Assembly (NCBI GenBank): GCA_963851025.1
Contig: CAWKOA010000021.1
Coordinates: 52,785 to 116,784 of the forward strand
DNA: 64,000 nucleotides
Origin: RYN-230 sp963851025
GTDB lineage: Bacteria > Actinomycetota > Actinomycetes > Streptosporangiales > Streptosporangiaceae
Direction of reading: 5' to 3'
Positions within the stretch are counted from its first letter, which is position 1, and every line of letters begins with the position of its first letter. Positions 57,332 through 64,000 of the stretch are shown here, piece by piece. A program made the position numbers and the translations under genes. The notes below the pieces were generated by a model that made no database searches, was not told where the DNA came from, and saw only the letters and a list, made by a program, of their open reading frames with translations.

Positions 57332-58997
57332 TCAGGCCGCCGACCGCTCGGGCGGCTCGATGCCGGACTGCCGCTCGACCAGGTTGAGCATCTCCGCCTT
57401 GGGCAGCCGGGTGGCCATCGCCCAGAAGTAGATGACCAGGCTGAACGCGGCCACGACCAGCATGTCCCACCAGAACGGGATGCGGCCGGTGTTCAGCGGC
57501 GCGGCCACGGCCCCGCCGGCGTACTGGCCCTGCCAGGAGATGATGCCCATGCCGAGCAGGTAGACCGGCAGCCACTGCGCCGACTTCCAGTCCAGCGGCG
57601 GGCGGTTCTCGTCGAACGCCATGAAGACGCCGATCAGGACGTACCCGATCACGATCACCACGCCGAGCTTCCAGACCACCTCGAAGCCCGACCAGTAGAT
57701 CAGCATGTTGGCGATGATGAACGCGAGCGGGGCGACCACCTCACCCGCGGGCACCCGGTAGGGCCGGTCGGCCTCGGGGACCTGCCGGCGGAACGCGCCC
57801 ATGGCCAGCGGGGCGCCCGCGTACATGAGCACGCTGGCCCCGGTGACCAGGCCCACCAGCGAGTGCCAGCTCGGGAAGGGCAGCAGGAAGAACAGCCCGG
57901 CCACGAAGGCCACCAGCAGGCTGATCCACGGGATGCCGTTCCTGTCCACGTTGGTGAAGAACTGCGGGAAGTAGCGGTTGCGGCCGAGGCCGTAACCGAC
58001 TCGCGAGCTCGAGGTCTGGTAAATGAGGCCGGTGCCGAACGGGGAGACGAACGCGTCGATCCGCAGCACGATGGCCAGCCAGGCGAGGCCGGCCAGCCCG
58101 GCCAGGCCGGCGAACGGCCCGGCCAGGATGTTCGGGTCGCTGATCTTCGCCCACCCGTGGGCGATCTGGCTGCTCGGCATCGCGCCGATGAACACCACCT
58201 GCAGCATGACGTAGATGATGATGCCGATGAAGGTAGCCAGCAGGATCGCCCGGGGCAGGTTCTTCTGCGGGTTCTTGATCTCGGCCGCCAGCTGGTCGGC
58301 CTGCTCGAAGCCGAGGTAGGCGAACACGATGCCCGCCGACGGGATGGCCGCGAACAGGGCCTTCCAGCCGTAGGGGTTGAAGCCCTGGCTGCTGAAGTTG
58401 CCGCCGTGGAACTTGAACAGCAGCACGATGATGGTCAGGACCGGGATGGCCACCTTCCACCAGGTGATGCCCGCGTTGACCTTGCTGAAGATGCGCATGG
58501 CCAGGAAGTTCAGCGCGGTGAAGATCACCATGAGGACGACCGTCATCGCGAAGCCGAGCCCGGTGACGTTGCCCTTCCCGCCGTTGGCGTTGACGTCGAA
58601 CAGGCCGTGCCAGTAGTACGACCCGTACTGCATCACCGCGAAGCACTCGATGGGGGCCACCGTGATGGCCTGGACCCAGGAGAAGAAGCCGAAGGAGATA
58701 CCGGCCACGCTGCCGTACGCGAGGTGCGGGAACCTCGCCGTGCCGCCGGAGACCGGGTACATCCCGCCCAGTTCGGCGTGCACCAGGGCCAGGAAGATGA
58801 CCGCGATCGCCGCCGATGACCCAGCCCAGCAGGGCGATCGGCCCTGCGGCCTGCGAGGCGTACAGCGCTCCGAACAGCCAGCCCGAGCCGATGATGGAGG
58901 TCTCGGACGCCCAGGTAGCGCCGATCAACCCCATCTCTCGTTTCAGGCCGACATCCGACGGTGCCGTCGGAGTAGCCGCTACGGACTCAGTTGCCAT
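57332..58997 (-). CDS. APC-family amino-acid permease, frame shift near N-terminus
   Basis: About 554 residues with twelve or more membrane helices. The first frame (ATG 58997, behind AGAAGG) has LKREMGLIGATWASETSIIGSGWLFGALYAS, the usual helix 1. One extra G near 58818 shifts it. The main frame continues HAELGGMYPVSGGTARFPHLAYGSVAGISFGFFSWVQAI and GIVFAYLGFEQADQLAAEIKNPQKNLPRAILLATFIGI, the APC consensus. Substrate unknown; amino acids or polyamines are likely. Confidence 0.86.
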
Positions 58998-59229
58998 GGT
59001 TCCGAACCTTCTTTCGGGTCCGCATACGTGGGCCATACGGCCTGTGAGTAGGCCCATGGTAATGATCGTCAAACTGCCTGAGAAGAAGGCAGCGGCTTCA
59101 TTTCGGTAACGCGGATCACGATCAGTCCACGGGAGGACACGCGCCGCTGTCCATTTACGGGCGGGGCCCCGTGTAACGGACGGGAAACATGGAACAGAAG
59201 TGAAAAGAGAGGCCAGTGAAATCCGGCGG

Positions 59230-59803
59230 CTAGACCGCGGCGGTAGACGCCTTCTCGTTCCCGGGGGCGCGCCGGCGCTCGTGCAGGGCGGTCACGCTGG
59301 CCTTGGCCGCGCAGCGGTCACTGCAGAAGGCCCGCGACCGGTCGGGAGTCGTGTCCACCAGCATGTGCGGGCAGGACGGGGCCTCGCAGTGCCGCAGCCG
59401 GTCGGTGCCCAGGCTGGTGACCACCATGGTCAGCCCCAGCACGGCGCCCGCCGCGTACCGGTCCGCGACCGACCCGCTGTCCGCGTGATGCAGGTGCCAG
59501 GTCCCGTTGTCGTGCTGGGCGATCTCGGGGTGGATGGGGTGCCGGGCGAGCAAGCGCGTTCAGCCGGGCCGCCGCCGCGTCCCCGTCGCCCGCGGCGCAG
59601 GCCGAGAAGATCAGCCGGAGCTGGGAGCGCAGTTCCCGCAGCGCGTCAAGATCAGCCGCGGTAGCCCGGGCACACAAAGCCGCCCGGTCCGCCATGAGGG
59701 CACGATAGGCCTCCACGGTGGCGAGCTCATCCTGGTGGCCGCCGCCGGCGTCGCTCGTGTTGACCAAGCGCATGGCCAGCTCGGCATAGGAGGTGAGATC
59801 CAC
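59230..59803 (-). CDS. ABATE-CGNR zinc-finger regulator, frame shift
   Basis: About 190 residues. The N-terminal ABATE-like domain (YAELAMRLVNTSDAGGGHQDELATVEAYRALMADRA ... LRELRSQLRLIFSACAAGDGDAAAARLNALL) runs to about 59555, where an extra T breaks the frame. The second frame has LGTDRLRHCEAPSCPHMLVDTTPDRSRAFCSDRCAAKASVTALHERRR, the CGNR-type zinc finger with Cys ligands intact (CGNR reads SDRC). Such proteins are stress-linked transcription regulators. Confidence 0.82.
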
Positions 59804-60021
59804 TCCAGTCCTTCAGCTGCAGGGGGACAGGGGGTCCGCTTCCCCGCACCGAGTATGGCACAGACCGTCCGCCCCGGCCGGGCCTTCCGCCGGGTCGCCC
59901 GTACTGCTTGGTAGCTGAGTGTAGCGATGCGCTCCCGGGCCGCCGTGCGGCGGGGGCCCAGATCAGCGCCCGGGCCGCCCCAGCTCATCCGCGGGGCGGC
60001 ACCAGGCGTTAGGGTGCGCCC

Positions 60022-60990
60022 ATGTTCGCTGTCACTGCCGCACGCATCGACGCTGATGATCCGCTGAGCGGGCTGGAGCTGGGCGAGCATCCGGATCCCT
60101 CGCCCCCGGACGGGTGGACCACGGTGACCGTGCGGGCCGCGGCGCTCAACCACCACGACGTCTGGACCCTGCGCGGCGTGGGCATCTCGGCCGACCGGCT
60201 GCCCATGGTGCTCGGCTGTGACGCGGCCGGGGTGGACGAGGACGGCCGCGACGTGATCGTGCACGCGGTGATCGGCGACCCGACGGTCGCCGGCGGGGAC
60301 GAGACGCTCGACCCGCGCCGGTCGCTGCTGTCCGAGCGCTACGACGGCACGTTCGCCACCCGGGTCGCGGTGCCCCGGCGCAACCTGGTGCCCAAGCCTG
60401 CGGCGCTGTCGTTCTCCGAGGCCGCCTGCCTGCCCACGGCGTACCTGACCGCCTACCGCATGCTGTTCACCAAGTCGGGCCTGCAGCCCGGGGCCACGAT
60501 CCTGGTCCAGGGGGCGGGCGGCGGTGTCGCGACCGCTCTCATCGTGATCGGGCGCGCCGCGGGCTTCCGCGTCTGGGCGACCAGCCGCGATGAGCGCAAA
60601 CGGGAACGCGCCCTGGAACTCGGCGCCGACCAGGTCTTCCCGGACGGGGCCAGGCTGCCGGAGCGGGTCGACGCGGTCATGGAATCGGTGGGCGAGGCCA
60701 CCTGGGCCCACTCGCTGCGCGCGCTCAAGCCCGGGGGGCGGATCGTGGTCTGCGGCGCGACCAGCGGCGCCGTGCCGCCGGCCGACCTCAACCGGGTCTT
60801 CTTCCTCCAGCTGTCGGTGGTCGGCTCGACCATGGGCACCCGTGACGAGCTGGAGCGGCTGGCCGTGTTCCTCGGGCAGACCGGCGTGCGGCCCAGGATC
60901 GACCGGACCATGCCGCTGGAGCAGGCCAGGGACGGCTTCGCCGCGATGATCGCGGGTGACCTGTTCGGCAAGGTCGTGTTCACCGCCTAG
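60022..60990 (+). CDS. Zinc-independent MDR/quinone oxidoreductase-like enzyme
   Basis: A 322-residue medium-chain dehydrogenase. VRAAALNHHDVWTLRGVGISADRLPMVLGCDAAGVD is the GroES-like domain, and GATILVQGAGGGVATALIVIGRAAGFRVWATSRDERKRERALELGADQVF is the NADP-binding Rossmann domain. The catalytic and structural zinc Cys sets of alcohol dehydrogenases are absent. Substrate unknown. Confidence 0.9.
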   Translation: MFAVTAARIDADDPLSGLELGEHPDPSPPDGWTTVTVRAAALNHHDVWTLRGVGISADRLPMVLGCDAAGVDEDGRDVIVHAVIGDPTVAGGDETLDPRRSLLSERYDGTFATRVAVPRRNLVPKPAALSFSEAACLPTAYLTAYRMLFTKSGLQPGATILVQGAGGGVATALIVIGRAAGFRVWATSRDERKRERALELGADQVFPDGARLPERVDAVMESVGEATWAHSLRALKPGGRIVVCGATSGAVPPADLNRVFFLQLSVVGSTMGTRDELERLAVFLGQTGVRPRIDRTMPLEQARDGFAAMIAGDLFGKVVFTA

Positions 60991-61001
60991 CCGGGCGCTC
61001 C

Positions 61002-62216
61002 TTACTGCTGGTAGGTCTCCAGGAACGTGCTCAGCCGCCCGATCGCGTCGTCCAGCACGTCGATCCCGGCCAGGAACACCATCCGCAGGTGGTCGGGGGT
61101 GTCCAGGTTGAACCCGGTGCCGTGGGTGAGCAGCAGGTGCTGCTGCTCCAGCAGGTCGATGACCAGCTGCTGGTCGTCGGAGATCTTGTGGACGTCCGGG
61201 TCGAGCCGGGGGAACACGTACAGCGCGCCCTGCGGCTTGACGCAGTCCACGCCGGGGATCTCGTTCAGCTTCTGCCAGGCGTGGTCACGCTGGTCGCGGA
61301 GCCTGCCGCCGGGCTGCAGCAGGGCCGTGATGCTCTGCGGGCCGCCCAGCGCGGCCTGGATCGCGTACTGGCTCGGCACGTTGGGGCACATCCGCATGTT
61401 GGCCAGCAGCTCCAGGCCCTCCAGGTAGCCCGCCGCCTCCCGGCGCGGGCCGCTGACCAGCAGCCAGCCGGTGCGGAAGCCGGGCGCCCGGTAGGTCTTG
61501 GACAGCCCGGACAGGGTCAGCACGACGAGGTCGGGGGCGAGCGCGGCGGTCGATTCGTGCACCGCGCCGTCGTAGAGGATCTTGTCGTAGATCTCGTCGG
61601 CCAGCACCAGCAGGCCGTGCCGGCGGGCCAGGTCGAGCAGGCCGAGCAGGGTCTCCCGGGAGTACACCGCCCCGGTCGGGTTGTTCGGGTTGATGATCAC
61701 CAGGGCCCGGGTGTCCTTGGTGATCTTCGAGGCCACGTCGTCCAGGTCGGGCTGCCAGCCGGTCTGCTCGTCGCAGCGGTAATGCGCGGCGCGGGCACCG
61801 CACAGGATCACCGCCCCGGTCCACAGCGGGTAGTCGGGGCTGGGCACGAGGACCTCGTCGCCCGGGTCCAGGAGCGCCTGGAGGGCCATCACGATGAGCT
61901 CGGACACCCCGTTGCCGAGATAGACGTCGTCCGGGCCGACGTCGGGCACGCCCAGCGTGGTGTAGTACTGCGCCACCGCCAGCCGGGCCGAGTGGATGCC
62001 CCGGGCGTCGCTGTAGCCCTGGGCCTCGCCGATGTTCTGGACCAGCTCGGTCACCACGCTGTCGGGCGCCATCAGCCCGAACGGGGCCGTGTTGCCGATG
62101 TTGAGCTTGAGGATCCGGTGCCCTTCGGCTTCCAGCTGCCGGGCCCGGCGCAGCACCGGGCCGCGGATGTCATACCGGACGTTGTTCAGCCTGCTGGCCT
62201 GCGGCACCATCACCAC
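61002..62216 (-). CDS. AlaA/AlaT-type PLP-dependent aminotransferase
   Basis: A 404-residue class I aminotransferase. RILKLNIGNTAPFGLMAPDSVV, YLGNGVSELIVMALQALLDPGDEVLVPSPDYPLW, VIINPNNPTGAVYS and the PLP-Lys motif LTLSGLSKTYRAPGFRTGWL are all intact. It is closest to the alanine/valine-pyruvate aminotransferases of actinobacteria. Start ATG at 62216; an alternative ATG is two codons in. Confidence 0.91.
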   Translation of the reverse strand: MVMVPQASRLNNVRYDIRGPVLRRARQLEAEGHRILKLNIGNTAPFGLMAPDSVVTELVQNIGEAQGYSDARGIHSARLAVAQYYTTLGVPDVGPDDVYLGNGVSELIVMALQALLDPGDEVLVPSPDYPLWTGAVILCGARAAHYRCDEQTGWQPDLDDVASKITKDTRALVIINPNNPTGAVYSRETLLGLLDLARRHGLLVLADEIYDKILYDGAVHESTAALAPDLVVLTLSGLSKTYRAPGFRTGWLLVSGPRREAAGYLEGLELLANMRMCPNVPSQYAIQAALGGPQSITALLQPGGRLRDQRDHAWQKLNEIPGVDCVKPQGALYVFPRLDPDVHKISDDQQLVIDLLEQQHLLLTHGTGFNLDTPDHLRMVFLAGIDVLDDAIGRLSTFLETYQQ

Positions 62217-62329
62217 ATACCTCCTGATCCGGGGACTGGGCCTGTCGGCCGGCGAACAGCACCCCGGCGGTCACGGAACGAGATAAGAGCCTATCTTCAC
62301 GCTCTGGTGCCCGGTCCGCGAACGCTTTT

Positions 62330-63104
62330 TCAGCGGGGGCCGCCGGGCTCGCCGTCTGCCCGGGCGTGCGTCCGCCTCGGGGCGCCCGGCCGGGAGGGCC
62401 GGGCGCCGGCCCGGGGGGCGTCCGGCTGGGCCGGCCGGGCCGGGAAGGGCCCGGCCGGGAGGCATCCGGGCCGCCGAAGACCTCGGCCTTGATCCGGTCC
62501 AGCGCGTCGTCCAGGATCGTCCGCAGGTCGCCGACGGCGTCCTCGCTGACCGCGTGGGCCTGGGCCGCGGCGGCCCGCAGTTCCCGGGTGAAACGGCGGG
62601 CCAGCTGTTCCAGGTCCCGGTAGGTCCCGGGGTCGGCCCAGCCGGATCCCCGCGGCGCCCCGCCGTGCGCGGCGCACGGCCGCCGCCGCGCGGCGGCGGT
62701 GGCGGGGTTCCGCGCCGGTGCATGTCCCGCGCGGCGAAGGTCAGTTCCTCGCGCAGGTTGCGCACGGTCTCCCGGACATCCTCGGTGACCTCACGGGCGA
62801 TGTCCCGGACCGACGCCGTGATCTCGTCCTCCAGGTCGCTGAGGTCATCGGCGCGGTTGCGGAGCTCCTCCCGGCCCTTGTCGGTGATCCGGTACACCTT
62901 CCGCCCGTCGGCCTCGTCGTGGGTGACCAGGCCCTCTTCCTCGAGCCGGGCCAGCCGCGGGTAGATGGTCCCGGGGGAGGGGGCGTAGACGCCCATGAAG
63001 CGGTCCTGGAGCAGCCGGATGACCTCGTACCCGTGCCGCGGCGACTCGTCGAGCAGCTTGAGCAGGTAAAGCCGGAGCCTGCCGTGCCGGAAGACGGGGC
63101 TCAC
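62330..63104 (-). CDS. PadR-family transcription regulator, frame shift
   Basis: The N-terminal winged helix, from the GTG at 63104 (VSPVFRHGRLRLYLLKLLDESPRHGYEVIRLLQDRFMGVYAPSPGTIYPRLARLEEEGLV), is clearly PadR. A coiled-coil/DUF-like region follows (VREIAREV-type helices, ITASVRDIAREVTEDVRETVRNLREE). The frame breaks near 62690 in a GGCGGCGG run; the sensible continuation (TYRDLEQLARRFTRELRAAAAQAHAV) is in another frame, and the Pro/Gly-rich end is uncertain: candidate stops lie at 62330 and 62271. It overlaps the DUF4097 gene (GTGA), the usual partner. Confidence 0.8.
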
Positions 63105-63961
63105 CGGTTGCCCCCCGCCGCGCCGGCCGCCGCCCGCCGCGGTCCGGCCTGGCCTCGCTGCAGCAGCGTGACCTGCCCGGACATGGTGCTGACCCGGACC
63201 ACGCCGGGATGTCCGCCCGGGCCAGCATATCCCCCGGGGCGCAGATCGCCGCTGAGGGAGCTCGCGCCGGGCAGCTGGGTGGGCCACAGGCCCGGGAACT
63301 CGCTCAGCACCTGGCCGGTGGTGGACCGCAGGTCGATCCGGGCGCGGGCGTCGGCGGGCAGCCGGATCGCGACCGGCCCGGAGACCGTGGCCACCCGCAG
63401 CGCCGCATCCTGGTCAAGGTCGATGTCCGCGGTGACCCGCCCGCTCACCGTCTTGGCGTCCAGCCGGTCCACCGAGCCGTCGGCCAGGGTGAGATCGCCG
63501 GAGACGGAGTTGAACCCGATCGTGCCGCCGAGGCCCTGGGCCTCGATGCCCCGGACACCGTCCGCGCGTCAACCGCCCCGGTCACGCCGTCCAGGGTGAT
63601 GCCCCCGGACACGCTCTTCACGGAGGTCGCCGCGGAGATCCCGGACACGATGGCGCTCGCGGTGACCACGCCCAGCTGGACCGGGCAGTCCTTGGGCACG
63701 GTGATGGTGATGGTGGCCGCGGTCCGGTCCGGGCGCAGCCAGCCGAGCAGGCCATCCCAGCTCAGGTCCTCGTAGCTGACCGTGAGGGTGCCGTCGGAGT
63801 GGCTCACCACCAGCGGCTGGCCGGTCACCCCGGCGATGTCCAGGCAGGCCCGGTCGCCCTGGGCGCGAGCACCGCCACCGAGCCGCCATGGCGCGGACCC
63901 GCAGCGTGTCCACCCGGTCGAAGTCGTACGTGGCGGGAGCGTCAACGGTCCAGCGCGGCAT
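63101..63961 (-). CDS. DUF4097-family beta-repeat protein, two frame shifts
   Basis: About 286 residues in three frames. The first (ATG 63961, behind GGAAAGGATC) reads MPRWTVDAPATYDFDRVDTL. The second, after a shift near 63885, reads IAGVTGQPLVVSHSDGTLTVSYEDLSW, with the repeat VTASAIVSGISAATSVKSVSGGITLDGVTG. The third, after a shift near 63555, reads DRLDAKTVSGRVTADIDLDQDAALRVATVSGPVAI. The repeated (S/T)VSG strands form the DUF4097 beta-helix, an adhesin-like cell-surface or regulatory domain. It precedes padR with an overlap. Confidence 0.82.
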
Positions 63962-64000
63962 GTCGTGATCCTTTCCACCCCGGCCCGGCGGCCAGGCGTC

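Noticed and set aside
1..64000. Secondary-metabolite gene cluster or phage genome
   Set aside because: No polyketide, peptide or terpene synthase core genes and no phage structural genes were seen; the integrase is isolated and truncated.

Overview
This window is high-GC actinobacterial chromosome. Supporting traits are WhiB1, a SigR/RsrA mycothiol-type thiol-stress pair, Ni-type superoxide dismutase with its SodX protease, many GTG starts and ATGA/GTGA overlaps. The genus cannot be fixed from the sequence. The order sigR-rsrA, SRAP, aroA, rsgA, biotinyl protein, pdtaS-like kinase and whiB1 recalls, from memory, the Mycobacterium tuberculosis Rv3219-Rv3228 neighbourhood, with local rearrangements and insertions.

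Layout. 1-3049: galU (partial), 5-formyltetrahydrofolate cyclo-ligase, an FmdB-type zinc ribbon protein, MTA phosphorylase and a CBS protein. 3050-5866: tRNA-Arg(CCT) with two further copies of its 3' half downstream, framing AT-richer cargo and an N-terminally broken tyrosine integrase; this is a small, decayed, tandem integration site. 6100-13000: accessory genes, namely a HEAT-like repeat protein, an APH-family kinase, a 63-residue orphan, a lone E2 acyltransferase, DUF899 and SnoaL proteins and a RelE-type toxin/antitoxin pair. 13100-21500: regulation, with a histidine kinase/LuxR regulator pair, a STAS-PAS-pseudokinase, a MerR regulator with a clear operator, and a MocR regulator facing an AhpD-like enzyme. 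21600-25130: alkylation repair, with one Ogt and then a tight ECF sigma - Ogt - 2OG-Fe(II) oxygenase - Ada-N operon. 25100-33100: small membrane proteins, TspO, GNAT, a CtaG-like protein, a degenerate repeat array, SDR, CBS, HisN and an aldo/keto reductase. 33270-52700: the conserved block rsgA-aroA, SRAP, a DksA-like protein, sigR-rsrA under a SigR-type promoter, two HD-domain membrane proteins, biotin carboxylase plus a 70-residue biotinyl protein, a TPP enzyme, a monocarboxylate symporter operon, BioY, a GntR regulator, a PdtaS-like kinase and WhiB1. 53035-63961: lipid kinase, SigF-like sigma with RsbW-like anti-sigma, sodN/sodX, an APC permease, a CGNR regulator, an oxidoreductase, an aminotransferase and a DUF4097-PadR pair.

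Two themes run through the window. First, about fourteen otherwise well-conserved genes are each broken by a one- or two-base frame shift; most fit a single extra base, usually in GC-rich or repetitive runs. I read these mainly as consensus errors, and annotate such genes across the break. Second, short tandem repeats (often 15-18 bp) recur inside coding regions and at gene ends, giving five-residue repeats in unrelated proteins.

Regulatory elements visible directly are a GGAAT-N18-GTT SigR promoter just before an upstream in-frame start of sigR, CRP/GlxR-like palindromes before whiB1 and before the monocarboxylate symporter operon, a 7-1-7 MerR operator, a palindrome before the toxin/antitoxin pair, and several long hairpins between convergent genes. 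I did not find a CRISPR array, a biosynthetic cluster or a clearly new multi-gene system. The strongest candidates for new biology are the degenerate repeat array at 28866-29356, the tandem tRNA-Arg integration site, the sigma-led alkylation-repair operon and the STAS-PAS-pseudo-DHp protein.
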